Source: Trichoderma breve (Eukaryota; Ascomycota; Sordariomycetes; Hypocreales; Hypocreaceae). Taken from it: a DNA stretch of 64,000 bases. Where the stretch lies: the NCBI RefSeq assembly GCF_028502605.1, contig NW_026611593.1:744001-808000 (forward strand), given 5' to 3'. Made by a program: the position numbers and the translations under genes. Shown here in pieces: positions 10,982 through 22,959 of this stretch. Numbering within the stretch: the first letter of the stretch is position 1; every line of letters begins with the position of its first letter. Under the pieces are notes generated by a model. The model was given only the letters and a program-made list of their open reading frames with translations, was not told the origin of the DNA and did not search any database.

Positions 10982-11897
10982 TTAGAAGGGCTACCACAAG
11001 TTAGTATCCAAAGTTTGACAGAATTCATCAAGGGGAGCTTACGTTGTCGGCAGGGTGAACCTCCTGCTTCTCCCAGAAGCCGCCAACGAAGGGGATTTTC
11101 TAGGCCATTGTGAGTATATATCTTCTTCCTGCTAGGAGCAACTGCTAGGAGCAAGCACTTACTACGAGGATGTCAGAACGGACACGGGGCAGGCTGGAGG
11201 CGAAGAGCATCAGAGCAACGCCGAGACCACCGCCGATGGTGGCAGCTCGGAAGCCACTATCGACTTGTTAGCAAATTGGAAGACTCTATATATACGCGCG
11301 AAAGAGCTGAATTCCGGATGCAACGTCGAACAGACGGGCAGTCTCGAGAATTTTGCGATATTCCGTAGCAAGTTTATCGATGTGATGGGATTTGAGGGCA
11401 TCTCTCCATCACACCTCTTCATCACACCACTACCCCTCCAGTCGCATGCAAGGTTCGACACCTCCTTGTAGCTTTCCCCAGACTTCCCCAAGTAGAAGAA
11501 AGAAAGAAATGAGAGAGACACTTACTATCGGGTGGCAGTCTGGATGGAGATGCCGCGGTAGTTGGGCTGGAAAGCGTACCTTTTGCGAAATGTCAGCTCA
11601 TACACCCATACAAAAACTGCAACAACCGGAAAGCTTTTCTCAGGAGCCTCCCCTCCCCTCCAGCCGTGCACTCCCTCAAATCGCAAAACCCTCCACCATC
11701 AAGACGATATAGTTCGAACGTACTTGGGGCCGTAGGCGCTCTTGAATTCCGCAGCGCGGAAGGGAGTCTATTTCGCAATCAAAAAGTTAGCTCTTGCTTT
11801 TTAACCCGCCGCATTTCTTTCAACGTCCGCTTCTTCCCTAGCTGAGGAGCAAACTTCCACCCAGTGGAACAGTCTGAGGACGTACCTGAGAAACCAT
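10982..11897 (-). CDS. QCR10: Cytochrome b-c1 complex subunit 10
   Basis: Six exons (11897-11886, 11767-11724, 11579-11526, 11256-11163, 11099-11043, 10990-10982) encode 89 residues. Every junction has GT...AG and the phases agree. The protein starts 'MVSQTPFRAAEFK', has one hydrophobic helix ('TIGGGLGVALMLFASSLP') and ends 'KIPFVGGFWEKQEVHPADNPF' with the join after the last intron. The 'KIPxxG...E......P.D.P' ending matches the QCR10 family. It is an inner-membrane subunit of respiratory complex III. The architecture is striking: the first coding exon is 12 nt, the last codes for two residues plus the stop, and introns take up about 70 percent of the gene. Confidence 0.85.
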
Positions 11898-12252
11898 CTT
11901 GACTTGTTCTGGCAGCGGGAACCGCGTGTATCGATCAATTGCTCGTCAATTCGTCGTCAAAAAGTGCCGTCACTCTAAAAGTTGCGCGAGTTTGTTCGAT
12001 TGCCGGCGATTCTCGGCCAGGATTTTGGCCTGAGGCTCTGACTAAGCGCATCTCGAATTTGTTTTGGACCAATCGTATGATCGAACCCGGAAAGAGGCCC
12101 CACACCAGCTTTTGTTACCATCCAAGTAAACGTGCCTCGTTTCCCGATTTCAATCAGCCTCGTCGCTTTAGTCTTTCAACCTTTGTTTACTTTTGCGATT
12201 CCGCCTTTGCAGCCGAAAGGAATTGAGCTGAAGAGCTGGGAGGTGTGCAACC
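11898..12252. other. Divergent promoter of QCR10 and MED4
   Basis: A 355-bp gap between two divergent housekeeping genes. No TATA box is clear; pyrimidine-rich stretches precede the MED4 ATG. Confidence 0.55.
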
Positions 12253-13300
12253 ATGGACACGTACATTGACGGCCGGTTTGAGCGCCTTGAAAAAGCTCTT
12301 GCGACTCTGATTGATTCGGTCACGAAATACCACCCTTCGGCTATTCAGGCAGAGGAGCTCAAGGCTGCAGACAATGAGCTCTGCAAGGGGCTCGAGCAAG
12401 GTATGCGGCAAGACGCATTCAATATCTATCCTACAGTACATAAGAATAAATCGCTAATGCAGCTCTTTAGTTGAAATACACCAGAACAACCACCTCAAGA
12501 TCCTGCAGCTTCGCCAGCTATCCGCGTCTCTCGACGCCCAGATCCGCGAGACGCTCACCTGCCTCGCAACGACGCGTAAAGACATTGTCAACACCCAAGC
12601 CACCATCTACCCTACCGAACCAAACTTCCCAATCGTCTACGAAGAGCTCCTCGGCCATGCCCGCCGCATTAGCAAGACGTCTATGCCGCCCGCCGCTATT
12701 CTGAATGCCATGGCCGCTACTCAAGAGAGCCAAACTCCGCTTCCAGATTCTCAGGCTCAATCTGCCATGACACCCTCTGCACAAACGCCAAATCCTATGC
12801 AGAGCCCTGCTCCCACGAACGGCACCATCGAGCAGTCCGTCCAGCAAGCACAGGCTGCCTTACACACCACTCTCCCCGACCAGATGACTCAGTTTCTCAA
12901 CCCTCTATCCGGACAACTCTTCTTCCCCTGGCCATTGGAAGATAAGATCCGCTCTGGTGCGCTCGCATCCAACCAGATTCTTCTGGAGCAAGGCATCGAC
13001 CCCAGAGGCTACGACCCTGTGGCAGAAGAAGACCGGAAACGCAAGGAAGAGGAGGAGCGCAAAGAGAAGGAAGAAAAAGAGAAGCAAGAGCGTGTGGAGC
13101 GAGAGAAGGAGGCAGAGCGCCAACGCCAGGAGAGGCAGCGACAGATCGAAAAGCAGCAGGCCGAATGGCGAAGAGCAAGCATGGCTGTTGGCGCCTCAGG
13201 GGAGGCGGCTGTTGCCGCTCCTCCGAGCGCAAAGGCGGAAAAGAAGCAGTTCCAGTTTACTAACCTGGATGATTTGGATGATGACGACGATGAGGACTAG
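12253..13300 (+). CDS. MED4: Mediator complex subunit 4
   Basis: Two exons (12253-12400, 12471-13300) encode 325 residues. The intron is GTATGC...TTTAG, and the join reads 'GLEQVEIHQNNH'. The N-terminal helical part ('RFERLEKALATLIDSV' onward) forms the coiled-coil typical of Med4. The central 'FFPWPLEDKIRSGALA' motif (around residue 220) is diagnostic for the family. A long Lys/Glu-rich coiled segment follows, and the protein ends in an acidic 'LDDLDDDDDED' tail. Med4 belongs to the Mediator middle module and links transcription factors to RNA polymerase II. Confidence 0.92.
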
Positions 13301-13839
13301 TTGTCTCATGCAAAATGAGCATTTGATAATAGCAACAGCGGATTATTTGGAACATTGGACTCAGTCCGGCGAAGCATTTAACAAGACCTCTAATAGACAT
13401 ATTTCGTTTACAACATTACACAAGGCCAATCCTAGTCGTACCAGCTAATTCAGTATTAAGTTTGAAATGGCTATATTCAGGTAATCAAATTGATCTTGAA
13501 ATAAGTTGAAAAAGTCTTCAATTAACATGTCTATCCCGCATTGCTCTTTTCCGCCCAGCCCAATCTCATCCTCTCCATATTTGCTTGTACCCACCAACAA
13601 AAAAAAAAAAAAAAAGAAAAATCGTTGCCTTTAAATGTGCAAAACTAGAAGAGTCGCTGTTTTTTTCTTGCCCTCCCCCTTTCTCGTCACAGTGATACCG
13701 CCGTACACACCATGGTCGTACATGTACTTTACAAGTTTGCTAGATATATTCGAAGTTGCCCCCTTTTTCTCAGCAGCGATGGTGTCAAACTGAAACACCT
13801 CGCCGCCACGCATTGTAACCACACTCCTTTTTGCTTTAT
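13301..13839. other. Convergent 3' intergenic region
   Basis: Shared 3' region of MED4 and the TM9 gene. It contains a 17-nt A run and no gene. Confidence 0.6.
13599..13615 (+). repeat. Poly(A) tract of 17 nt
   Basis: An uninterrupted A run lies between two convergent genes. There is no adjacent retroelement sequence or target-site duplication that I can see. Confidence 0.8.
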
Positions 13840-15821
13840 TTAGTCAATCTTGATGGAAGAGTAAATCTTTCTTACGAACCACCAGGAGGCGAAGTAGCCG
13901 ATGGTGCCTGGTTTCAAAGTTAGACATTGTATCCACGAGAACAGGGAAGATGGGTTGACAACTTACCGGAAAGGATAAAGAAGAGGAAGGAAATCAGGGC
14001 GCTGTAGCCAATGTACAGGACTGTTCCCGCAAGGCCGCCAAGCTTGACCTTGGTGACCAGGTAGAGCAGGCAGTTGAGGAAGACGTAGCCACCGCTCATG
14101 CCTGCAGCCAGGAAAGATCTCCACTGCCAGTTGTAGTTCTCGGCGCACAGGAGGAAGTATGTCATCAGGATGGTAACCGCGCCGCAAACGGCAATCATAA
14201 GGCCGTAGCAGAGGAACAGAAAACCAAACATGTAGTAGATGCGGCTGAACCAGATGGAGCTCATGATAAAGTAAAGCTCGACGAAAATAGCGCCAAAGGG
14301 CAATAGGCCAACAATGAGCATGCTGGGGATGGGCTGGAGGTAGGTGGTGACCGGGGGGATCTGACGAGGGATCTGGTTGGTGCGGACGGGGTTTTCGATT
14401 TGAACAGCCTTGAAGCCGAGCCAAGAGCCCGCAAACGAGAGGGGAATGGAGATGACGAACCAGATGCCGACAATGACCAGCATGGTGGTAAAGGGCACGG
14501 CGCCGGAAGACTCTTTGGCCCAGAGGAAAAGATCCAGAAGGAAAAAGGCACTGAATACAATACCGGGGACCAGCAGAGGAGTCAAGACAATGTTGAGCTT
14601 CCACTGCTCACCCTGCATGGCCTTGTACGTCCTAGCCGAGGTGTATCCTCCAACAATGCCGAGAACAGTGTAGAGAATGATCATGATGGTGCCCAAAGAA
14701 CCACGGTTGGAAGGTGATAAGAAGCCCAGTAAAGCGAAAACGATGGTAAATCCAGTCATGACAAAGAGTTGAGCTCCGTTGCCCAAAAGGATGGAAAGCA
14801 GGAGTGGGCGCGATGGGGTTCGGAAAACGTCGCCGTGGACCAGCTTCCAGCCAGAATCTTCCTGGACACCATCTTCTAGCATCGAGGTACCGCTCAGGTC
14901 GTCCAAGTTGATCTGGTCAAGGCGATTGTAGCGCGCAATGTCCTTCTTCAGAGTTCGGATCAGAATGGACATGACGGTGAGAACAAGAATGACGACGATG
15001 ATGGCGGTGTCGACGAGCCAGAACCAGTGGATCTTGGGGTCAAAGACGTGCAGATACTTGTCCCAACGGGTAGCCCAGGCAGTAGGCGACTTTACCCAGT
15101 AGACGCTGTAGCTGAACTTGACTTCCTGGGGACCGGAGCCCTTGGCAAAGACGAGGTTCGGGTGGTTGTCGCCACAGTCGGCCTCCCCTTCGTACTTTTT
15201 AGAGGAGGGCTGAACAACGACACCAACAACTCGGAGCTGATTCTCGTTCCCGCTGACCTCGTGGTACTCGACCCAAATCTCGTAGTGGTTGTTAAAGAGA
15301 ATGTTGCCCGATTCATCGTCTTGTCCCAGCAAGAACCCAGGGCTGTAGAATGTCGTGCCCGTCAGCTGGTCCTGAATCTGCTGGCCAGCAGGAAGACCGT
15401 CGACAAGCCAATTCAGGCTGTAACCCTGCTCAATCCTCGTCGACACGAAATCCACCGACTTCTCCTGGTATTTTACAGAGCAGAGCGACTTGCAAGTTTC
15501 GTTCTTGCCCATCTCGAGGTGGAAGGCGGACGTCATTATCCTGTCGCCAAACAAGATGCTGCCCAGACTCTCCTTCACATGCTTTGGCCCGCCCTCTGGC
15601 TTGCAGAATTGAAAGGCCGGATGGTAGTAATCGTACGAGACGATCGAGTGTAATCGAGCATCTTGCGGCGCCGCTACGGGCTTGATGCTGTTGACGTATA
15701 GCGGGACAGTTTGGTTGAGCTCGTATGTGGAAGGGGCAACTCCGGGGAGGTAGAAGGCCGACGCCAGCGGCGCGAGCAGAGTCGCTAGAAGCGCCGTGGG
15801 CGCACTATTTCGGAGATACAT
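13840..15821 (-). CDS. TM9SF / EMP70 nonaspanin endomembrane protein
   Basis: Two exons (15821-13967, 13907-13840) give 640 residues. Without splicing the intron the frame would run into 'KLSTHLPCSRGYNV', which is not family-like; splicing gives the proper end 'TIGYFASWWFVRKIYSSIKID'. Residues 1-22 are a signal peptide ('LLATLLAPLASAF'). A luminal domain of about 250 residues follows, then nine membrane helices, the usual nonaspanin layout. The C-terminal K-I-D fits the KxD/E Golgi retention signal known from this family. Members act in Golgi/endosomal sorting, and in yeast in adhesion and copper homeostasis. It is orthologous to TMN/EMP70; which yeast paralogue it matches is not decided here. 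Confidence 0.93.
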
Positions 15822-16900
15822 TGCTTGAGGGTTGTGTTATGGTTGTATCATGCCACGCAGGTTGTCGAGGTCGAAGGTGGTGAGGTGTTCGTTTCGCAGC
15901 GCAATCGTTAGATTACGGCCTCGGTGCTCAGACTAATTCGGGGGGTTAACGGTTGGAGTGACGCAGCCAGGCGTGCTCCAGGGGTTCTAGTTCGGCCGCA
16001 ATTGACGTCAAACTGCGATAAAGAGGTGGAGCTTGTTCGGATAAAGCAGCAATCGACGATCCAGCAATGCCGCAGTTCTGGAGCTGCAGATTGTCGAGTC
16101 CGAGTTTGAAGTCGGGAGGCGCAGCTTCAGGAGCTTGTAGATACTGTATTCGCGTCCGGAGTTGCTGCAGCCAGCTGTTCAATGTCCACCCACCCACTGT
16201 AGCATTCTGCTTAGTCAGATGCGGCTCACTGTGAATTCCGCTTCCGCTTCTATATCTGGTTGTGCCCACTTGCCGTCTTGGGGCGGGTATAGCCCGAGCT
16301 ACGCCAAAAAGTGCCAGTGACAGCTGCAAACTAATGAGCTTGGGGATGCATATACGAAGTTGCATCGTATTAATTGCTGCTAGGCTGATGAACACGAGGT
16401 ATTATTTATTATTCCGCGAATTGAAGATACAGAAGCAAAGATAGTGAAGCCAGATGCTGGTTGCTGACGATAAGGGACTTGAACTGATTTGCTCTTCAGG
16501 CAGTGTAGGTAATTAGCAGCGGTGGTGTCCACTTACATGAATTGAGTCGGCCAGCGTTTTAACCATCCTCTTACCATAACTGTTAAGCTTAACAGGGAAT
16601 GAATGTTGCGGTCAATGATTCTATAGCCATTACGCAATTCAACGTAATAGCGACTAAATTCGATCAATCCTTGGACATTTCCTAGGCAGAAGTCGGCCAT
16701 CTTCCCAACTTGTTCAGCACACAAGAGAGATGCCTAGCTCACGTGACTGCGTGTTAACTGCGTGTTTCTATCACGCATCTCTTAGACTAACCCGCCTACC
16801 TGCTAGGTTCAATAGGCACGTCGATTCACCCCGCCATCGCATTCACGCATGGCGAAAACACAACTTACACCATGATTAATTTGTTGCTACTACGATAATC
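15822..16900. other. Divergent region between the TM9 gene and EXO5
   Basis: The 1.1-kb gap includes both promoters and one possible small secreted ORF (listed separately). The remaining open frames are short and unconvincing. Confidence 0.5.
15946..16395 (-). CDS. Possible small secreted protein (hypothetical)
   Basis: An open frame of 149 residues with an ATG start. An in-frame ATG at codon 11 is followed by a good signal-peptide pattern ('LISLQLSLALFGVARAIPAP', cleavage plausible after ARA). The mature part has no recognised motif and a single Cys. It lies only 125 bp upstream of the TM9 start on the same strand, so it could equally be leader sequence of that gene. Codon use is unremarkable. 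Confidence 0.28.
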   Translation of the reverse strand: MFISLAAINTMQLRICIPKLISLQLSLALFGVARAIPAPRRQVGTTRYRSGSGIHSEPHLTKQNATVGGWTLNSWLQQLRTRIQYLQAPEAAPPDFKLGLDNLQLQNCGIAGSSIAALSEQAPPLYRSLTSIAAELEPLEHAWLRHSNR

Positions 16901-18599
16901 ATGGCCGTGCAAACCAGCGACGATGAGTTTGGCTACGACTTTGAAACCGACGACGAGGAGCTTCTCATCCAACTTGCTTCGACTCACTCGCCGCCGCTCA
17001 AGTCCACAGATGATGTAAATCGAGCTGTCGTCCCAGCTTCAGGCACTGCCAAGAAGGCAGCTTCAAGCTTCGAGGCTTTGGGGGAGGTCACATCGTCTCA
17101 GAAATATGTCTACCGCAACTATGCGTCACCATCAGATGGATTTGCCATAAAGGAAGAGATATCCGCATCGACATCAATGACAGACGAGAAGCAGAGCATA
17201 TCATTTCCTCCCTCAGAAAGTGCAGTCGTCGCATATCCTGATCGTGAGTACACACCAGATTCGCCAATATCAGTTTGACAAGAAACTAAACCTAGATATA
17301 GTAACCACTGCTCTACAAGCAATTCCCATCCAGTCACCGCCGCTTACAGAAATTAGCGACGATGATGAGCTTGAATTCCAGGATGACCGATCCCCATTAC
17401 AGAGGTTTCGCTCATTTCCAAAGAGGCCGCTAACAGTAAGCGACCTGACGGCTGGAGCATGGTGCGAGCTTCAGTACTGGTATACACTTACACGCCTACC
17501 TGGTGGACGGAAGACTCGAACACCAGCAATGCAAAAAGGCTCCAAAGTGCATAAGAAGCTTGAAGATGAGGTTCATACCACGGTCAAGGTCGAGATTCTA
17601 AACAAGGAAGACGGATTTGGTCTGAGACTATGGAACCTAGTCCAAGGACTAAGAACTTTGCGAGATACGGGTTTGACAAGGGAGCTGGAGGTCTGGGGCA
17701 TAGTGGACGGCAATCTGGTCAACGGCGTCATTGATGATCTGAGCTACGACAACCCCAACCCAGAATTTGAAGAAGAGCTCTCCAGCCAAGGATCCCAACC
17801 CAGTCAAAGCCAGTCAATGATATCAGACTACTTTGGAGGTCTCAAACCCAGCAAACCAAACGGCAACAACCGCCAGGTTTTCCTTGCAGACGTCAAAACA
17901 CGGGGTACTACGAAACCTGTATCGTCAGCAACCGCTCGGCCTGCAAAGATTCAATTGCTGCTATATCATCGCTTTCTATCCAACATGGCTGCTGGCGAGC
18001 TGGACTTCCTCAAAGTGTTTAGGCGATACGGGTTAGATGCAGATGAGCGCTTCTCAGACACATTCATGTCGCAAATCGGAGAGCTCCACGACGAAATCTT
18101 CTTCGACACCCCGACTAGTTCGGCGGAAGAATACGAGCAGTTCAAAAGGAATGTAGCTAAAGGAAAAGCTTCCGTGGACGGCAACCCCACTGGTATCCCC
18201 GAATCGTCCCCCGGCGTGCCTGACGTGCTCAAATACGGATCCCTCCGCGAGCTCGTCACCCTCGTCGAGGACGAGATTCGGCTCACTTTCCCGCGCGGCG
18301 CCGATTCTATTGGCTCTATACTTCGTGTGCAGTACGTTTTTCGGGATGACGGCCGAGAACTTGCGAAGATTGATTTCCCCGTTTCGGCGCAGACTTTGGA
18401 CACCTATCTCGCGGGGGATATGGGCTGGTGGCGCGGCGAAAGGAAACCTAAGGGCGTGACGATTGAGGAGGCGTTCAAGTGTACGTCGTGCGAGTTCGCG
18501 CCAAGCTGCAAATGGAGGCGCAACATGGATGACGAGCGAGTAAAGAGTGCCCAGGAAAGAGTCAACAAGGGGAAGAAGGTAATCGAGACACGATTTTAA
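16901..18599 (+). CDS. EXO5: Exonuclease V (Fe-S cluster nuclease, DEM1/EXO5 family)
   Basis: Two exons (16901-17243, 17296-18599) encode 548 residues. The intron is GTGAGT...CCTAG with an ACTAAAC branch. The core shows the PD-(D/E)XK nuclease: 'KGSKVHKKLEDEVH', 'GVIDDLSYD' and the catalytic 'ADVKTRGT' (Asp313, Lys315). Four cysteines for the Fe-S cluster are in the family positions: Cys171 in 'WCELQYW' and Cys510, Cys513, Cys519 in 'CTSCEFAPSC'. The acidic N-terminal 110 residues look disordered. The enzyme is a single-strand DNA exonuclease that acts in mitochondrial DNA maintenance in yeast and in interstrand-crosslink repair in animals. It ends tail-to-tail with SEC1. Confidence 0.9.
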
Positions 18600-19197
18600 T
18601 GTTTGCACGGGAGTTTTGTTCTTTGTCGGGGCATATCTGATTTCGTTATGATTCACGATGCAGCAGCGGAGCGTTTCATGGAGTGGTCTTTTGTCGTTTA
18701 CCATATATTATATCATCTCACATGCTAGCATACACATTTCTAAGACATGGATATTCACTCTTCTTCAACACAATGCAATTTATTACCTCCACCACCTTCT
18801 CTCTACCTTTCAAACAAGAACAAAGAATTATAATGCTCTACTACTTACTACCTCTCACTTTCGCCTCATGAATATTAAGACATCTCAACCATACATGAAT
18901 TCATTCATTCGCCACCACAAATAAAACTATCGCTCAATCTCAATTCTCCACGCCACGCTTTTAGGGAAACAGAAAAATGTAGTACCCAAAAGTTTTGGAA
19001 AAAAATATACGAGTCCAAAAAGGCTCTCCTCGCAGTGAAATAATAAAAAGAAAATAAAAAGGTGTCCCTCATCTGCCATCAATAAATGAATGCCTTCTTT
19101 TGTAATAGGATGAAATTCAAGCTTGCAGCTTCTTAATCTTGTTCCCGCCGCCTGACGATGCGGAGCTGGAAGAAAAGGACCTCTCTCGAAAAGAACC
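18600..19197. other. Convergent 3' region of EXO5 and SEC1
   Basis: AT-rich sequence of about 600 bp with no gene. It carries the 3' ends of both flanking genes. Confidence 0.6.
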
Positions 19198-21610
19198 CTA
19201 TTTCTTTAAGCCCAGGAAATTCCTTCTCTTCTTCTCCTTGTGTGCTTTGCCGTCATCGTACGAGCTGTTTGAGGTTGTCGGCCTGTGTCCGCTCGAGTTG
19301 ATGTGCATGTTGGCCATGGCTTGCGTTGGCACAGCACCGCCGCTGGGAGTCGGTCGGCTGGGAAGGCCGCCTGGGCGAGCCACTGGTTGATGGGCAGCAG
19401 CGCCAGGTCGAGCAGCTTGCTGTTGTGGTGGTCGAGCCTGAACCGGTGGTGGTGGCGGTGCTGGACGCTCGAAAAGATGTGCGGGTGCGTGTCTCTTGCG
19501 CTCAATGGGAAGATCCAGCTGTCGTTTGTCGCGGCTCAAATCTCCAATTTGGCGGAGGAAGAGCTGGGGCGTGAGCATGTGCGAAGTTGCCAAGATGATA
19601 TCACGGCTTCGCTCATTACCAAGCTCGTAGCATGTCCTGCTTTCACTGTATGTAGCACCACCGGCCATAAAGACAATCAGCCTCTGGCGGTTTTCGGGAG
19701 GCCGTCGGCCGGCCGCTGCCCAATTTGGCCGTCCAGCAGCACGGAGTGACCCTGCCTGAGCTGCAAGCATATCCTCGTTCGGATCCAACGGTGGCTTGAC
19801 GTATGGGAAGAGAGTTTGATCCAGAGTTCCTTTGGTCAGTCCGTCCAGCACCTGCTTCAGGACAGGCTCAAAGCGGGAAAGAGTATAATCGTCCTCGTCT
19901 TGAGAATTCTTATTATCAGCGGGAAATAGCGGAGGAATTGCCTGCCGTTGCTCCTTTAGCTGCTTAATGGGTCTTCCGCCAATGTGTTCCAGGTTGATAA
20001 TAGTCTCTGTATCCTGGATGGGGAGACCTGAATGGGCGAGAAGTTTCTTGACATCATCCAAAATCATGCCGTCACGGTATAGCGCATAGAGGGTAATCAG
20101 TCGGAGTCGGTCTCCGGGAGATACAGCATCGTCGTCCAGCAATCGAGCGACCGAATCCAGAATATTTTTCGGCTTCTTGTAATCCTCATCTAGCCCGGTG
20201 GCCAGCGTCTGCTCAATGGCTGCAGTGTCGGACAATTTATGATGCTGGAATTTGTTCATGCACTCTTGGGCCATAGTGAGATGCAAAGAATAAGCTTCCT
20301 TCATCTCCTGGAACTGAGGCAGCCCAGCCATCATGTCTCGGATGGCGCTCAGACTCGTCGTGTCGGTATTTTCCCTAGTGAAATGGGGATTCTGATCCAA
20401 AAACTTTTGGAAATCGCCCATGAGCTTGTCAATCGTGTCCTTCATGTGACGATGGCGGTTTTCGACCCAAATCTTGTCCTTTTCTTGAAGCTCCATGTCC
20501 TTCTCCGCTGCATCTGGTGTCCCCTCGTTGATTACCGTATGGAAAGTAACCTTGTCACCGTCCTTGATGGGAAGTAGATCGTGCGCCATGGCTTGATAGG
20601 TGAACTCGTGTACTAACGGAGCCATAAGGTCCATCGATCGGTCTGTGATAAGAAGCGTAGACTGTGGCCTGGTCGACGGAGGCGGGAAGTTGGAGTCCCA
20701 TTGGGCATAGCTGTCCAGTTCTTCTTGTACGAATCTCGCCAGGTGGGTGCACAAGACGGAAGCCTCGTGGAAGGCATTTTTCGGCCGGTAGTATCTCACC
20801 TTTGGATACTCTCCGAGAGTGATGCATATTCCGGCAATCTGACCACATCATCAGCATTCTCGTTCTATACTAACCAAAGAAAAGAAAAGAAAAATCCATG
20901 GCTGGTCCAAGCTTACTCTTTGCGCAAGGAGCTGCATATGCTTGGGGACGATGGCATTACACGCCGGGTGATAGAGCATCGGGAAGCTCCAGGGATCCCG
21001 GAACGTCACCAAATGTGATTCTCGAGGGTAAAAATCGACAAAGAGCGTCCGAGAGCTCGCGCGCAGCTGGCGCACGCCGGGGAACTCGTCGATCTTTCTT
21101 CGCAGGGCTGGATCTAGCAGGTTCGTCCATACCAGAAACCCTCTTCGGTAGCGCCGGAGCTCGAAGTCGGCCAGGAGGCATTCGACAATGTGCGGTTCGG
21201 GGCTGAGGAGGTAGATGGCGTCCATCTCGGGGTTAGACTCGCGACGAGCTTCGATCAGCTCGATGGCTGCGGAGATCGTGTCAGTAGAGGGCCTCGCAAT
21301 CGGAGATAGAGGAGGTGAGGCTGACTGGCAATATTGTTGTTGAGGATGTCATCTGACTTGACAACATTGTCGACAATCTTCTTGGAGGTCTCGTCGACTA
21401 TCAAACATTTCCACTGGGAGTGGTCAGAATCGCTGTCGGTCGGTAGGGGATAAACAGGGGCAGGCGGTCTCGTACATCGTTCTGCGTGATGTTCTTGATT
21501 TCTTGCAGAATAACTATAACCTGTGTCAGCAATGCGCTAAATGCAAGCTCTTCGAGCATGAGATTCGGGTCCATACCATTGTGCTGCTCTTCAAAGACGG
21601 ACAACCCCAT
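19198..21610 (-). CDS. SEC1: Sec1/Munc18 family exocytic SM protein
   Basis: Five exons (21610-21577, 21513-21476, 21413-21326, 21266-20917, 20838-19198) encode 716 residues. The spliced N-terminus 'MGLSVFEEQHNVILQEIKN' and the following 'WKCLIVDETSKKIVDNV' match Sec1. Further on come 'DAIYLLSPEPHIV', 'YPKVRYYRPK' and 'LLITDRSMDLMAPLVHEFTYQ', the classical SM-protein signature. The protein binds syntaxin/SNARE complexes at the plasma membrane and drives vesicle fusion. After about residue 620 there is a Pro/Gln/Ala-rich, probably disordered tail ending in a Lys/Arg-rich 'KEKKRRNFLGLKK'. The GTGAG inside 'AAGGTGAGATAC' (about 20800) is coding, since splicing there would break the RYYRPK motif. 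Confidence 0.93.
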
Positions 21611-22242
21611 TGTGACGGAGTTCAACGGAGCTGTCCCGTCAGGCGGTGATGGACAAAGTCGATGACAGGCGGAAAAGACGGGAGAAATAGGCGGGAGATC
21701 GGCTTGCGACAATGAAATCGACTACAGTTGATAGATTCCCTTAGTAGCTCAGAGATCAGAAGCGTGAGCAACGGCTGGAAGCTCGAGTGCGGTCGAGGCT
21801 GAGGGAAGGCCAAGTTTGTTTTGTGAAGCATCACCAAAGCTGAAAGGAAGGTCGGGTTTTGGCGGGGTTGGTGCGCACAGGCTGAAACTCCGGGCAACCC
21901 CAGGCTGCTTCAGGCTCGACCATTAGTGCCTGGCCCCTAACTTTAGCGCTAGCGGTGGCTGGTTGGAGTGCCGCGGGGCGATGAGGTCACTAGGAGGCTT
22001 CACTGAAGAACATCCACTGGAGGTTATTCCCTTTAGCGACTTCAAGGGTCTCAGAGCTCGATATGGAATGGATGGAATCATGCCACACCTCGTGCCGGGG
22101 GCGTGGATACGAATACATGTACAGGCATGCACGGGCATAGCAAAACATCACACGACCAAGCTGGAACTCGGTTTCCTCCAACCACATCTATATCCAGGCC
22201 ATCCGCAGTCTATTGTTCGTCTCTTTGTGCTCTTTGTACTTC
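21611..22242. other. Intergenic: SEC1 promoter and G-patch gene 3' end
   Basis: Both neighbours are on the minus strand. The gap holds the SEC1 promoter/leader near 21611-21900 and the 3' end of the G-patch gene. I see no other gene. Confidence 0.55.
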
Positions 22243-22959
22243 TCATAAGCCATCCTCACCTCCATTCCCCCTGAGATACTTCTCCACATCCACCCGTCCA
22301 TAGATCTCAGCCTGTAGCCACTCCCCTTTTCTTCTCTCCTTGTCCGCCAGAGCGCGCATTTCCTTGCCAGTCAGAGCCCGAGGCTTCTCTTGAGCCGCCT
22401 GCTTTGGCTGCGTACGAGTAGCCCCGATTCCCAGCGTGTCCTCTTTCCGGGCTACCTTGATCGGGAACCGGGAGCCCTCGCCTTCTCGGCCCAGGCCAAG
22501 GCGGGAATCGGGGTCCCAGCCCTGAGATTCCAGGGCTCGCAAACCCATGCGCGATCGATCTAGTGCAGATGGAGGATGGGAGTGTTCCAGGCTGACTTGA
22601 TGGGCAAGCGAGGCCTCGTGTTGCTGCAGCGTCGTCGTGATGGGAAGAGAGCAGACGGGGCATGTGGGAGGTTCCGGCTCTTTTTCAGCAGCGTCCTCCT
22701 TATGGACGTCCTTCTCATCGCTGGTGCCTTCAGGTTTTGATGACGAATCTCTCGAGCTGCCGCCTAGGACTATGCTGGCGTAGATATCTCCGATAGAGGC
22801 GGTTTCTTTGCCCAGATTCTTGATCGTGTTGCTTGCGTCTGCGTCTGTGGCTTTGACAAACTCAATCTTCTTGCGCTTCAGCCCAGCGCCAAACGGGCGT
22901 TTGTGATGCAGCGGAATGTCTTCATCGTCTGAGTCATCCCTCTCACGCCGCATGACCAT
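22243..22959 (-). CDS. G-patch domain protein with a C2H2-like finger
   Basis: Intronless, 238 residues. A C-x2-C-x10-H-x5-H motif (Cys100, Cys103, His114, His120) is followed directly by a G-patch at about 138-182 ('MGLRALESQGWDPDSRLGLG' to 'LGIGAT'). The N-terminus has an acidic 'RDDSDDEDIPLHHKRPFG' segment and a basic 'GLKRKKIEF' that may be a nuclear localisation signal. The C-terminal helix is Lys/Arg/Glu-rich. G-patch proteins bind RNA and often activate DEAH helicases in splicing or ribosome assembly. The finger plus G-patch arrangement resembles the GPANK1/CMTR-type group; no ankyrin repeats are present. Two Met codons (1 and 3) are possible starts. Confidence 0.8.
   Translation of the reverse strand: MVMRRERDDSDDEDIPLHHKRPFGAGLKRKKIEFVKATDADASNTIKNLGKETASIGDIYASIVLGGSSRDSSSKPEGTSDEKDVHKEDAAEKEPEPPTCPVCSLPITTTLQQHEASLAHQVSLEHSHPPSALDRSRMGLRALESQGWDPDSRLGLGREGEGSRFPIKVARKEDTLGIGATRTQPKQAAQEKPRALTGKEMRALADKERRKGEWLQAEIYGRVDVEKYLRGNGGEDGL

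Noticed and set aside
12070..12100. GGTTCGATC-like B-box on the minus strand, suggesting a tRNA
   Set aside because: No matching A-box or cloverleaf stems could be traced around it.
13599..13615. Poly(A) run as a sign of a retroposed element
   Set aside because: No adjacent reverse-transcriptase remnant, processed copy or target-site duplication is visible. A simple repeat is the better explanation.
15027..15653. 208-codon frame opposite the TM9 gene
   Set aside because: It is antisense to a well-supported family member, and its composition follows from the opposite strand.
20790..20815. Possible splice donor GTGAGAT within SEC1
   Set aside because: Splicing there would destroy the conserved RYYRPK motif, so the sequence is coding.
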